From: Brachybacterium faecium DSM 4810
GTDB lineage: Bacteria; Actinomycetota; Actinomycetes; Actinomycetales; Dermabacteraceae
Length of the DNA: 64,000 bases
NCBI GenBank assembly: GCA_000023405.1
Contig: CP001643.1
Span: 2,852,001-2,916,000, forward strand
Direction of reading: 5' to 3'
Of this stretch, positions 26,985 to 35,247 are shown piece after piece (the first letter of the stretch is position 1; each line of letters begins with the position of its first letter). The notes beneath the pieces are model-generated. The model was given only the letters and a program-made list of their open reading frames with translations. It was not told where the DNA came from and did no database searches. Made by a program: the position numbers and the translations under genes.

Positions 26985-28240
26985 GCCGCGCGGGCATCGC
27001 CGCGCAGGAGGATCTCGGGCCGCTGCTGGAGCTGGTGCGGGAGGATCTGGTCCGCTCCCCCGGCGCCGTGGACGTGCCCCGCATCGTGCGGGTCCTGGGC
27101 AGGCAGGGCAGGGTGCTCGGCGCGGCGGCGACCCTCGAGCTGACCGCCAGGATCCGGGATCACGTGGACGGGCTCGGGCCGCTGCAGTCCCTGGTCGCCC
27201 CCGATGTCACCGATCTGCTGGTCAACGACGACGGCACGGTGTGGGTGGATGGCGCGGAGGGGCTGCATCGCACCGCCGTCCGTCTCGGGCCCGCCCAGGC
27301 GCGGGACCTCGCCGTCCGCCTCGCGACCGTCGGCGGTCGCCGCCTGGACGATGCGATGCCGTGGGCCGATGCCCACCTGCCCTCGGGCATCCGCTTCCAT
27401 GCCGTGCTGCCTCCGCTCTCGCCGGGCGGGGCGATCCTCTCGCTGCGCCTGCCGTCGGCGCGCCGACTGGACCTGGCCGATCTGGAGGAGCTCGGTGCGC
27501 TCGTGCCGGAGGCGCGGGAGGCGCTGCGCGCGATCATCGCCGCGCGGGTGCCGTTCCTGATCACCGGAGGGACCGGCACCGGGAAGTCGACCCTGCTGGC
27601 GGCGATGCTCGGGCAGGCCCCTGCCGGGGAGCGGATCGTCGTGGTCGAGGACGTGCTCGAGCTCGCCGTGGAGCACCCGCACGTGGTGCACCTGCAGGCC
27701 CGGCATGCCAACAGCGAGGGCGCCGGCGCGGTCGACCTCACCGCGCTGGTGCGGCAGAGCCTGCGGATGCGGCCGGACCGGATCGTGCTCGGCGAGTGCC
27801 GCGGCGGGGAGATCCGCGAGCTGCTGCAGGCGCTGAACACGGGGCACGACGGCGGCTGCGGCACCGTGCACGCGAACACCGCCGCGGACGTCCCCGCACG
27901 GCTGGAGGCCCTGGGCGCGCTCGGCGGCCTCGACCGTGCGGCGCTGGCCTCCCAGGTGGCGAGCGCGCTCGAGGTGGTGATCCATCTGGGTCGGCGCGAC
28001 GGCAGGCGGGCCCTCGAGGAGGTCGCCGTGCTGCGGCGCGGGAGCGATGGTCTGCTCGAGACCGCGACCGCGCTGCGGGTGCAGGAGGGCCGGCTCGAGG
28101 AGGGACCTGCCGCCGAGTCGCTCGCCCGGCGGCTCGCCGGCAGCCCCTCGCCCCTCACGCGCACCGCATCCGCCCCACGGGCCGCGCCCGCCGTGCGCAC
28201 CGCACGCGCCGCGCGCACGCAGCGCAGGAGGCCGGCATGA
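26981..28240 (+). CDS. tadA: TadA-type secretion ATPase
   Basis: 419 aa hexameric ATPase of the Flp/Tad pilus. It has the N-terminal domain, Walker A GGTGTGKSTLL, Asp box (VVVEDVLEL), Walker B-like RIVLGECRGGEIRELL and the His box GHDGGCGTVHAN. It powers pilin assembly from the cytoplasmic face together with the TadBC membrane protein. ATGA overlaps join it to both neighbours. Confidence 0.93.
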   Translation: MSRAGIAAQEDLGPLLELVREDLVRSPGAVDVPRIVRVLGRQGRVLGAAATLELTARIRDHVDGLGPLQSLVAPDVTDLLVNDDGTVWVDGAEGLHRTAVRLGPAQARDLAVRLATVGGRRLDDAMPWADAHLPSGIRFHAVLPPLSPGGAILSLRLPSARRLDLADLEELGALVPEAREALRAIIAARVPFLITGGTGTGKSTLLAAMLGQAPAGERIVVVEDVLELAVEHPHVVHLQARHANSEGAGAVDLTALVRQSLRMRPDRIVLGECRGGEIRELLQALNTGHDGGCGTVHANTAADVPARLEALGALGGLDRAALASQVASALEVVIHLGRRDGRRALEEVAVLRRGSDGLLETATALRVQEGRLEEGPAAESLARRLAGSPSPLTRTASAPRAAPAVRTARAARTQRRRPA

Positions 28241-29322
28241 TCGCCGCGACCCTCGCCGTGGCCTCGGTGCTGCTGTGGGTGCTCGCCCCACCGCCCCAGC
28301 ACGTGCCCACCCCCGCCGCCGTGCCCCGCGGGCGGCGCGAGAGCACGGGACCGCTCGAGATGGCGCACCTGGTGGAGCAGCTCGCCACGGTGATCAGCTC
28401 CGGCGCCGGCCTCCGACAGGCCTGGGCAGCGCTGGGCCGCTCCCTGCCCGACGGGGAGCTGCGGGACCTCGCCCGCGCCGCGGCCTCCGGCGCCGATCCA
28501 CGCCGCGCGGCGAGCGCCCGCCTGCGCCGCACCGAGATGATCGCCTCCCTCAGCACGGCGCTGGCGGTGTGCGAGCGCACCGGCGCGCCGACCGCCGGGA
28601 TGCTGCAGCACCTGGCCGACGCCCTGCGCGACCTGCACGACGCCGCGCAGGCGCGACGCACCGCCTTCGCCGGGCCCCGCTCCACCGCCCGGATCCTGCT
28701 GATCCTGCCGCTGGCCGGCCTGGGACTGGGGATGCTGCTGGGCGGGGACCCGCTGCGCCTGCTGCTGACCTCGGGGGCCGGGAACCTGCTCGCCCTGACC
28801 GGTCTCGCGCTGACCGCGCTGGGCTGGTGGTGGATGCGGCGCCTGGTGCACCGGGCGGATCCTCCGCGGAGCCACCAGGTGGATCCCTCGGTGCAGCTCG
28901 AGCTCATCGCGGGGGCGCTGGATTCCGGGCTGCCGCTGGCGCGTGCGGTCGCCGCGGTGGGAGCGGCGCTGCCGCCCGGGGACGAGGCCACCGCGCTGCA
29001 GCGGAGCGCGTCCGCGCTCGAGGCCGGGGTCCCCGCCGCCCTCGCCGGGCGCGCGCTGCCCGCCGAGCTCAGCGCTCTCGCCCGCTCCGCGGTGCTCGCC
29101 GAGGGGACGGGCGCGGATCTGGCGCGGGTGCTGCGCTCGGCGGCGCGGGATCTCCGCCGCGGTCGTGCCCGCGACGTCGAGGTGCTCGCCGCCCAGCTCG
29201 CGGTGCGCCTGGTGCTGCCCACAGGGCTCGCGCTGCTGCCCGCCTTCGTGGCCCTCGGGATCATCCCGACGGTGATGTCCCTGCTGGGCGGCACCGTCAC
29301 CTTCTCCCCCGGCAGCGGGTGA
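28237..29322 (+). CDS. Fused TadB/TadC-type pilus membrane protein (T2SS F)
   Basis: 361 aa. Two GspF-like four-helix cytoplasmic domains are visible in one chain: MAHLVEQLATVISSGAGLRQAW (about residues 45-140) and VQLELIAGALDSGLPLARAV (about 220-320). Each is followed by membrane helices (ILLILPLAGLGLGMLLGG; LALLPAFVALGIIPTVMSLLGG at the C-terminus). TadB and TadC are usually separate proteins of about 300 aa, so this is a compact fusion. It is coupled to tadA by a 4-base overlap. The next gene is the split DUF4244 pilin-like gene. Confidence 0.82.
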   Translation: MIAATLAVASVLLWVLAPPPQHVPTPAAVPRGRRESTGPLEMAHLVEQLATVISSGAGLRQAWAALGRSLPDGELRDLARAAASGADPRRAASARLRRTEMIASLSTALAVCERTGAPTAGMLQHLADALRDLHDAAQARRTAFAGPRSTARILLILPLAGLGLGMLLGGDPLRLLLTSGAGNLLALTGLALTALGWWWMRRLVHRADPPRSHQVDPSVQLELIAGALDSGLPLARAVAAVGAALPPGDEATALQRSASALEAGVPAALAGRALPAELSALARSAVLAEGTGADLARVLRSAARDLRRGRARDVEVLAAQLAVRLVLPTGLALLPAFVALGIIPTVMSLLGGTVTFSPGSG

Positions 29323-29480
29323 GAGCCAGGACCGCCGGGCAGCGCCCGGCGCACCCGTCCCCCGGGCCGGGTGCCGGCAGCTGCGGCTGCCACCTCGTGG
29401 CGGCGACCGCCGCCGCGGACCCCGCGGCTCCGGCCGCACCACGGGCGGTGCCCACCGCCCCCGATGAGAAGGAGGACACC

Positions 29481-29579
29481 ATGTCCCTCACCATGAAGCG
29501 GCTGCGCCGCACCCTCGACAGGGTGATGCGCGACGAGGCCGGCGCCTCGACCGCTGAGTACGCCATCACCGTGCTCGCC
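29481..29579 (+). pseudogene. Left part of the DUF4244 (Flp-pilin-like) gene, split by the element
   Basis: ATG 29481 follows GGAGGACACC. The first 33 codons encode a basic start and the pilin-like segment EAGASTAEYAITVLA, then homology stops. The frame now runs 17 codons into the integrated element and ends at 29636. The missing half (ACGFAAVLVALL...) is at 48293-48394. Joining the two through a shared GCC gives an uninterrupted 66-codon gene, so the mobile element entered here by site-specific integration. In this locus the DUF4244 product is the candidate major or minor pilin. Confidence 0.85.
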
Positions 29580-29603
29580 ACCAATCGGTCGTTAGGACGT
29601 ACT
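29577..29603. other. attL (left attachment junction)
   Basis: Host codon GCC at 29577-29579 is followed by element sequence ACCAATCGGTCGTTAG and the arm GACGTACT (29596-29603). That arm is the exact reverse complement of AGTACGTC at 48265-48272 near attR. In the circular form these arms would sit 17 and 16 bases from the shared GCC. Confidence 0.7.
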
Positions 29604-29709
29604 TATAGCCAATCAGGCATCCGCATGTCGTCCTGAGCACTAGCCGCCCCGATCTCACGAGGCGACCGACTCGTCTGGGTGCACCGGAGGTCCACGCTAC
29701 GCTCGGCGT

Positions 29710-30510
29710 GTGACCACGTTTCTTAGGAATCATACGACTGTTGCCATTTCGGCCCTAGGTGCCCTCTCTGGCGTGGCCACCCTAATCTCTATCTTAATCC
29801 CGAACATACGAACTTTTCTGCAATTTGCGTGGCCGGTGGGCTGGATAGGATTAATGCTCGTCATTATTGCGGCTTGTGCCGCATGGGCCAATAAGGACAA
29901 AGTCGCCCATAGGTTAGAGCAAGAACTCGAGGGGGCGCGCAAGGAGCTCGATGATCATAAGTACTGTGCCACAAGGCTCGAGGCGGCAGAAAGAGTTTGG
30001 ACCGCAGAACTTGACTTAGTGACGAGGGAGCGGGATCAGCTGGGGGAGGACCTCAAAGCATCCCGCATCCAGGTTCAATCCTTGCAGAAGCCAGTTCCAA
30101 CCGACCGTGACCTCGCGCTGTACTCTGACCTCCTTGAGGACTGGCCCCAGGATTCAGGGACACTCTATTGGCTGAATCATAATTTCATTTCCAAATCCTG
30201 GGCTCGTGAGACTGCAAGTCAGATCAGTACATTCGTTGAAGATGGGAAGGAGTACTTGTTCGACGACAAGTTTGTGGACACGGCCTTTTGGAGATTCCGC
30301 TCGGCCTGTGCAGAATTTGTTGATTGGATGGGCACGGAGAGCTTCCCGAGTGACGACAATCCCAATGTTCAAATAGTTCCCGAGCGGACAGGCAAAAGGG
30401 GTGGATACGACGCGTTTATGGAGGTGCGCCGCCGAGGCGAAGAGCTCGCGACCGGAGTTGTTGACGCGTGGCGCGAGTTTGTGCGTACTGGCCGCGCACG
30501 GAGTCTTTGA
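29710..30510 (+). CDS. Unknown membrane protein with coiled coil and C-terminal domain (cargo)
   Basis: 266 aa, GTG start. Two hydrophobic helices (TVAISALGALSGVATLISIL and WPVGWIGLMLVIIAACAAWA) are followed by a coiled coil (residues 65-120, Glu/Lys/Arg rich) and a C-terminal globular part with DLLEDWPQDSGTLYWLNHNF and FWRFRSACAEFVDWMG. The gene is clearly AT-richer than the chromosome and uses rarer codons, indicating transfer. No enzymatic motif is recognised; the layout recalls membrane-bound accessory or defence proteins but that is only a guess. It lies between attL and an insertion sequence. Confidence 0.7.
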   Translation: MTTFLRNHTTVAISALGALSGVATLISILIPNIRTFLQFAWPVGWIGLMLVIIAACAAWANKDKVAHRLEQELEGARKELDDHKYCATRLEAAERVWTAELDLVTRERDQLGEDLKASRIQVQSLQKPVPTDRDLALYSDLLEDWPQDSGTLYWLNHNFISKSWARETASQISTFVEDGKEYLFDDKFVDTAFWRFRSACAEFVDWMGTESFPSDDNPNVQIVPERTGKRGGYDAFMEVRRRGEELATGVVDAWREFVRTGRARSL

Positions 30511-30561
30511 GCTAGGGCGTGTCTCCTATGTGTGAGCTGTTTCGTGCGAGAACGTCGAGGG

Positions 30562-30975
30562 ATGGCTACCGCGACGACTCCTCGGCACCAGGTCCTCACT
30601 GACAAGCAGTGGGAGCGAATCGAGCCGATGCTGCCCTCGAACACGGGTCGCAAAGGGCGTCCCTTCCACGACAACCGCAAGATCGTCGAGGGGATCATCT
30701 ACCGCGCCAGGACCGGGATCCCGTGGCGGGATCTTCCCCGTGAGCAGTTCGGTCCCTGGCAGACGGTGTGGAAGCGCCATTACCTCTACGCCCGCCTCGG
30801 TGTTTGGGACCGGATCCATGCCGCGCTGATGGCGCAGGCCGATGCCGCGGGCGATATCGAGTGGATGGTCTCGGTGGACTCGACGATCAACCGAGCTCAT
30901 CAGCACGGCACCAACACGACGCGTCCTGACCAGCCCACAGGGGGCGACGGCGAACCACAACAATCTGTCTCCTGA
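30562..30975 (+). CDS. IS5-family transposase, OrfA
   Basis: 137 aa. N-terminal DUF4096/helix-turn-helix-type region (LTDKQWERIEPMLP, GIIYRARTGIPWRDLP), then VSVDSTINRAHQHG with the first catalytic aspartate of the DDE triad. The last residues after PTGG are out of frame with the family. A run of five G (30940-30944) near that point is a plausible frameshift site linking OrfA to OrfB by a +1 (or -2) slip. Confidence 0.88.
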   Translation: MATATTPRHQVLTDKQWERIEPMLPSNTGRKGRPFHDNRKIVEGIIYRARTGIPWRDLPREQFGPWQTVWKRHYLYARLGVWDRIHAALMAQADAAGDIEWMVSVDSTINRAHQHGTNTTRPDQPTGGDGEPQQSVS

Positions 30976-31474
30976 AGAGCCTGATGGGCACGCTATCGGG
31001 CGCTCGCGCGGCGGGCTGGGCAGCAAGATCCACGCCGCCGTCGACGGCAACGGAATGCCGTTGGCGATCGTGCTCACCGGCGGACAGCGTCACGACGGCG
31101 CGATGCTCCTCGAGGTCCTCGACGACATCCGCGTTCCCCGTCTGGGGCCTGGCCGCCCCCGGATCCGGCCCGACGCCGTCGTTGCGGATAGGGCCTACTC
31201 CTCGGGCAAGACCCGCCGGATGCTCGCCGCCAGGGGCATCAAAACGGTGATTCCCCAGAAATCCGACGAGATCGCCTCACGCAAGAAGAAGGGCACTCGC
31301 GGCGGACGCCCGCCTGCGCTCGACCAGGTCGCCTATGCCGGCCGCAATGTCGTCGAACGACAGTTCGGACTGGCCAAGCAATGGCGCGGGATCGCCACCC
31401 GCTATGACAAGCACGCCATCGCCTACCGAGCCGGCGTCGTCCTCTGCGCCGTCATCGCCTGGCTACGCAAATAG
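30842..31474 (+). CDS. IS5-family transposase, OrfB (frameshift product)
   Basis: The functional part begins around 30945 (ATANHNNLSPEEPDGHAIGR) and holds the second aspartate (VVADRAYSS) and the catalytic glutamate (VVERQFGLAKQWRGIATRYDK). It is probably made only as an OrfA-OrfB fusion by programmed frameshifting. The stop TAG at 31472-31474 lies inside the right terminal repeat. Confidence 0.88.
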   Translation: MPRAISSGWSRWTRRSTELISTAPTRRVLTSPQGATANHNNLSPEEPDGHAIGRSRGGLGSKIHAAVDGNGMPLAIVLTGGQRHDGAMLLEVLDDIRVPRLGPGRPRIRPDAVVADRAYSSGKTRRMLAARGIKTVIPQKSDEIASRKKKGTRGGRPPALDQVAYAGRNVVERQFGLAKQWRGIATRYDKHAIAYRAGVVLCAVIAWLRK

Positions 31475-31714
31475 GAGACACGCCCTAGCGGCGGACGGCC
31501 GATAGCTGAAGGCGCCGACTTCCGCCATCTATCGCCAAGGCGTACTACAGCGCCCTCAGTCTGAAGAGGATCACAAGGCGGTCCACCGGCTTTGCCTGAG
31601 CGCCTGGAGGGAGTTGCCGGATTGAGGGGGCTCGCAACGGAGGAACTCGATCGCCTCGACTCTGGGCGACAGAGCAGATCTGCTCGAGCCTGAGGTGGCG
31701 CCAGATGCCACCGG

Positions 31715-32038
31715 GTGGGACAGCCGATGGGTTCCCGCGGCGCTCGCTGTGATGGCGGTCACGCCACGACCCCAGGAGATTCGTGTGCTTACTCCCGCCC
31801 AGACTGCTCGGCAGCGCTCCGGGCTCATCAAATGCGTTTCGATGCAGAAGGCCACTTGTCTCCTACCGAGGCGAGCCCGTTGGTACTTGTCGGGCAAGTA
31901 ACCGCGTGGGATACTGACTACGACGACATGTGGCCCGAAGACATCGACAAGGGCAAGTGCAAGATCTATGTGACGCTGACGAGCCACCCTCAGGGCAGGC
32001 AGGACACAGCAGACCGACGGATCGTGTGCGTCGAGTGA
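31715..32038 (+). CDS. Hypothetical protein, uncertain
   Basis: 107 codons. Only the C-terminal 65 residues (DAEGHLSPTEASPLVLVGQV, then WDTDYDDMWPEDIDKGKCK, IYVTLTSHPQG) look protein-like. The N-terminal part has the Cys/Ser/Arg composition of a shadow frame, so the real gene may be frameshifted or shortened by the nearby IS. Between the IS end (31488) and 31700 nothing else is recognised. Confidence 0.35.
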   Translation: MGQPMGSRGARCDGGHATTPGDSCAYSRPDCSAALRAHQMRFDAEGHLSPTEASPLVLVGQVTAWDTDYDDMWPEDIDKGKCKIYVTLTSHPQGRQDTADRRIVCVE

Positions 32039-32062
32039 GTGCGCATCCGCGCAACCCGCGGA

Positions 32063-32111
32063 GGGCAACCTGAAAAGGTTCCCGCGGGGCTCTCTCGCAG
32101 AGATATCTGCG
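32063..32111 (+). promoter_or_regulatory. Two hairpins before the polB operon
   Basis: GGG-C-AACCT/AGGTT-CCC with a GAAA loop (32063-32083) and CGCAGA/TCTGCG with a GATA loop (32096-32111). The second is directly followed by GAGGAG, the ribosome site of the 48-aa ORF. They could regulate the operon at the RNA level or mark an origin of transfer or replication. Which one cannot be decided from sequence. Confidence 0.4.
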
Positions 32112-32121
32112 AGGAGTCACT

Positions 32122-32268
32122 GTGCCCACGGCACCTGTCATCACGCGTCCGACGACGCGCCCTGAGCTTTCCCTTAGCGCCATCCAGCGTCTTGTCGACG
32201 CGGCGCCTCCCCTGTCAACTCTTCAGCGCGAGCACCTTGCGGTGGTCCTCGGCGGTGATCGCCGATGA
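32122..32268 (+). CDS. 48-aa leader protein of the polB operon
   Basis: GTG 32122 with GAGGAG 7-12 bases upstream; TGA 32266-32268 overlaps the polB ATG by 4 bases. The product (PELSLSAIQRLVDAAPPLST, LQREHLAVVLGG) is a short amphipathic helical protein of a type often seen on actinobacterial plasmids. Tight coupling suggests it controls translation of the polymerase or acts with it. Function unknown. Confidence 0.6.
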   Translation: MPTAPVITRPTTRPELSLSAIQRLVDAAPPLSTLQREHLAVVLGGDRR

Positions 32269-35246
32269 GCGCGGCGGAGCTGATCGAGCGGCGTCCACTC
32301 TCCACGGAGTGGACCTCCCACGACATCGTCGATGTGGTGCGCGCCCGCGGTGACGAGCCGTGCTTCACGGTTCATGTCCGGCGAGTCCCTCGGGCCGCCC
32401 ATCGAGCACCACTCGGTGTCGTCGCCACGCATTCGCAGCTGGAGGATCCCCCTCCCCTTGAGGACGGTCACGAGGGGGCTGCAACTGGTGACAGCGAATT
32501 GCTGTCACCGGGGTCCGCCCCCAGTTTGTCCATTCTGACCTGCACTGACGCCACGGGGTCAGAAGCACCTATGGGGTCCCCGTATTGCGACCCCGTGACC
32601 CCCACCCGGGCCGAGCAGTTCGGCTCCCTCGACTCGGTGTGCGCGATGAGGCCCGGTACCGCCTCGCTCCTGGTCGGCCTTGACACCGAGTCGGTCACCC
32701 GAAACGGGGTCCGCACGATCCTCTCCTACCAGCTGGTGACGATCGACGTCGTCGATCCCTCGCAGATGGTCGAGGTCGTGATCATCCCCCATCGAGACGG
32801 TGACCGGATCTCGATGGTCACCGCCCTCTGGGAGGTGGTCATCGCTGCCGAGCTCTGGCGTTCACCCCTCGTGCCCGACACGGTCACCCCGCGTGGCGTT
32901 CACCGCAGCGACTTCTGGAGCGAAGATCGCAAGAAGCGCCGGGACGAGCTCGCCCGGAACAGGGTCCCCATCACGCTGGTCTGTCACTACGGCCAGGCCG
33001 ACCTGACGACATTTCGTGAAGAGGGGCTCGGGATCGAGAGCGATCCTCTGACAAAGCTCACCTCGGCAGCCGGCGGGCTTGTGACACTTCGCCCCTACCG
33101 TCTCCAGCGCGGCGATGCCCACGGTCGCTGGTGGCAGTCGCTGTCCGTCGCCGTGCGAGACACGATGGCTCTCGCCCCGGCGGGGAAGAAGAAGCTCGCC
33201 GTCCTCGGTGAGGCGTGTGGCATCCCGAAGATCGAGCTGCCTGCCGGCGCCATCGGTGCCATGGATCAGTACCGGCGGGACCACTTCAACGAGTTTCTCG
33301 AGTACGGCGTCAACGACGCTGTCATTTGCCTCGAGTTCCTCGCCCCGATCTGGGGCGAGGGGTTGGTCCCCCCGATCACGCTCGGGGGCGGAGCAGCAGC
33401 TGCACTCGTCACGAGCGGCTCCCGGTACCTCGGGGTCCCCGACTCGGCCGGGTTCAGACGGGCCTTCTCGGGGATCGTGAAGAAGGGGAAGGGCATCGGG
33501 CTCTCCGACGACGGAGGGAACCTCACCTTCTACGCCAAGCGCGGGCGCGAGCCTTTGGACGGCGCCGCCGAGCTCTTCATGAAGGCTAGCGCAGGGGCAT
33601 ACCACGGAGGGCTCAACTCCTGTCCGACGCCCGGTTACTACTCGGTACGCACCGAAGACATCGATGTGCAGAACGCATACCCCACCGCGATGGCCATGGT
33701 CGTTGACCTCGACTGGGAGGCCGGCGTCCTCGGTGATGCGCCGGTGATCCAGGGTCGAGAGCTCACGGTCGAAGATGTGCCGTCGGTCAGCACCCCTTTC
33801 ATGGGGTGGGTCAGCTTCGGCTTCCCCGACGACGTCGTCTTCCCGAGCCTCCCGGTCTTTGACGACAGCACCTTGATCTATCCGCGTTCGAGTGACGGCA
33901 CCAGCGGCACGTGGGCTGCTGCCCCCGAGATCTGGCTCGCTCTCCAGCTTGGAGCCACTGTGCACTGCACGATCGGCTTCACCGGGAAGGTCCTGATGCA
34001 TGAGGACGGAACTCCGAGCCGGTCCCTCAGGGACGCAGTTTCAACTCTGATCGCTGATCGCCGACGGGCTCGGGAGCTCTTCGGGAAGGGGTCTCTGGAG
34101 GAACAGACGCTCAAGGAGGCGGTCAACACCCTGTACGGCAAGATCGCTCAGGATGTTGCCGAACAGCGCGGGTGGAATGCCTGGGCGCAGGAGATGGACG
34201 ACATCGGAGGCTCGTCGATCACCAGCCCTTATCACGCAGCGATGACCACGAGCATCGTGCGAACGCTGCTTCTGGCGACGATGAACGAGGTCCTTGCCAA
34301 CGGGCGCCGGGTCTTCTCGGTGACCACCGACGGGTTCATCTCCGACATGAGTTGTCATGAGGTCGAGTCCCTCGACCTGTATGGCATGGCTGATGAAGTG
34401 CGCGACGCCAGGGTGGCTCTCACCGGCGACGCGCGGATCTGGGAAGCGAAGGGCGAGCAGAACGATCTCCTCAACTTCACGACGCGCGGCAACGTTTCGT
34501 TGTCCCCGGGCGGTGTCTGCGCCCACAACGGTCTGAAGATCCCCGATGGCATCGTCGAGGACAGTATCGAGGACCGTCAGTTCTTGTTCCGGACCGTCGT
34601 CACCCGCAGCGGTCGTGTCCCGAACCCTTACACGCGATTCCCCTCGTTCCAGGAACTCTCGCGGCGCGAGCGACGCCTCGACTTTCTGCCCAGTCGAGTC
34701 CAGCGCTCGGTGTCGATGGACTACGACCTCAAGCGCAAGCCCGTGATGTCTTCGATGCGCGGCGAGAACGTCACGCTCCCCGACGGCACCCGGTGGGAAG
34801 TCGCGACTTTCGAGACGGAGCCGTGGGACACGGTCGAGGACGCGCTGCGGGCGCGAAGCATCGCTCGCGATATCGCCGAATCGGCCTGTCTCCGCACGGT
34901 CGATCAATGGCATGACTGGCATCTTCGCTTCGCACATGGACGTGGTCGCCGCATCGTCACGCCGAAGCGCTCGGTGCTCATGTCGATCCTCATGGCGCAC
35001 CGACACGGGCTGGTCACCATCCCGACCCTCGCCGCAACCGAGCTCTCGCTCCAGGACCGACTCGACTGGCTCGAGGGCTGGGGGCTAGGGACCGTCACCG
35101 ATGGCGACTGGAAGAACGCCCGAAGGCCCGAGCGGATCGCCCGGATGCTCCCCCTCGACTCGCTCCAGCCCTATCTCGACCAGATGTGCGAAACGCCGTC
35201 CGGTGAAGTACCGACCCCCACCAACTCGACTCTCACGGAGGACTGA
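32265..35246 (+). CDS. Family B DNA polymerase (pipolin/plasmid type)
   Basis: 993 aa. 3'-5' exonuclease motifs: Exo I LDTES (D140, E142), Exo II CHYGQADL (D246), Exo III YGVND (Y347, D351). Polymerase motifs: A DVQNAYP (D467-P473), B KEAVNTLYG (K617-G625), C VTTDGF (T687-T688-D689-G690). In motif C the first position of the usual DTD is Thr, while the metal-binding Asp (D689) is kept. The family replicates viruses, linear plasmids and pipolins, either protein-primed or primer-independent. The first 125 residues lack motifs; in-frame ATGs at 32571 and 32646 are alternative starts. Mobilization genes follow in the same operon, so it probably replicates the excised element. Confidence 0.9.
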   Translation: MSAAELIERRPLSTEWTSHDIVDVVRARGDEPCFTVHVRRVPRAAHRAPLGVVATHSQLEDPPPLEDGHEGAATGDSELLSPGSAPSLSILTCTDATGSEAPMGSPYCDPVTPTRAEQFGSLDSVCAMRPGTASLLVGLDTESVTRNGVRTILSYQLVTIDVVDPSQMVEVVIIPHRDGDRISMVTALWEVVIAAELWRSPLVPDTVTPRGVHRSDFWSEDRKKRRDELARNRVPITLVCHYGQADLTTFREEGLGIESDPLTKLTSAAGGLVTLRPYRLQRGDAHGRWWQSLSVAVRDTMALAPAGKKKLAVLGEACGIPKIELPAGAIGAMDQYRRDHFNEFLEYGVNDAVICLEFLAPIWGEGLVPPITLGGGAAAALVTSGSRYLGVPDSAGFRRAFSGIVKKGKGIGLSDDGGNLTFYAKRGREPLDGAAELFMKASAGAYHGGLNSCPTPGYYSVRTEDIDVQNAYPTAMAMVVDLDWEAGVLGDAPVIQGRELTVEDVPSVSTPFMGWVSFGFPDDVVFPSLPVFDDSTLIYPRSSDGTSGTWAAAPEIWLALQLGATVHCTIGFTGKVLMHEDGTPSRSLRDAVSTLIADRRRARELFGKGSLEEQTLKEAVNTLYGKIAQDVAEQRGWNAWAQEMDDIGGSSITSPYHAAMTTSIVRTLLLATMNEVLANGRRVFSVTTDGFISDMSCHEVESLDLYGMADEVRDARVALTGDARIWEAKGEQNDLLNFTTRGNVSLSPGGVCAHNGLKIPDGIVEDSIEDRQFLFRTVVTRSGRVPNPYTRFPSFQELSRRERRLDFLPSRVQRSVSMDYDLKRKPVMSSMRGENVTLPDGTRWEVATFETEPWDTVEDALRARSIARDIAESACLRTVDQWHDWHLRFAHGRGRRIVTPKRSVLMSILMAHRHGLVTIPTLAATELSLQDRLDWLEGWGLGTVTDGDWKNARRPERIARMLPLDSLQPYLDQMCETPSGEVPTPTNSTLTED
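32487..32509. repeat. 9-bp inverted repeat inside the 5' end of polB
   Basis: GGTGACAGC-GAATT-GCTGTCACC is perfect. Several GGGGTC/GACCCC copies follow up to 32605. This lies in the motif-free N-terminal part of the polB frame and may be an operator or replication site if the polymerase starts downstream. Confidence 0.45.
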
Positions 35247-35247
35247 C

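Larger units (their letters stand above)
30512..31488. mobile_element. IS5-family insertion sequence in a CTAG target
   Basis: Terminal inverted repeats GGCGTGTCTCCTAT (30516-30529) and the complement (31471-31484) are perfect over 14 bp, flanked on both sides by CTAG (30512-30515, 31485-31488), a target favoured by the IS427-like branch. Two overlapping frames encode a DDE transposase. The body is 969 bp. Confidence 0.9.

Noticed and set aside
29575-29578. TCGC as the integration core
   Set aside because: TCGC is shared by both junctions and also restores a frame, but the resulting protein (VLAMAAACGF) has extra residues compared with the DUF4244 pattern, and the attP dyads are not centred there. 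GCC fits both tests better.
29582-29585. CAAT as the integration core
   Set aside because: It is shared by both ends, but rejoining there puts the right half of the DUF4244 gene out of frame.
31571-32068. 165-codon minus-strand open frame after the IS5 element
   Set aside because: No ribosome site, no recognisable segment, and opposite the slightly more protein-like frame at 31715-32038.
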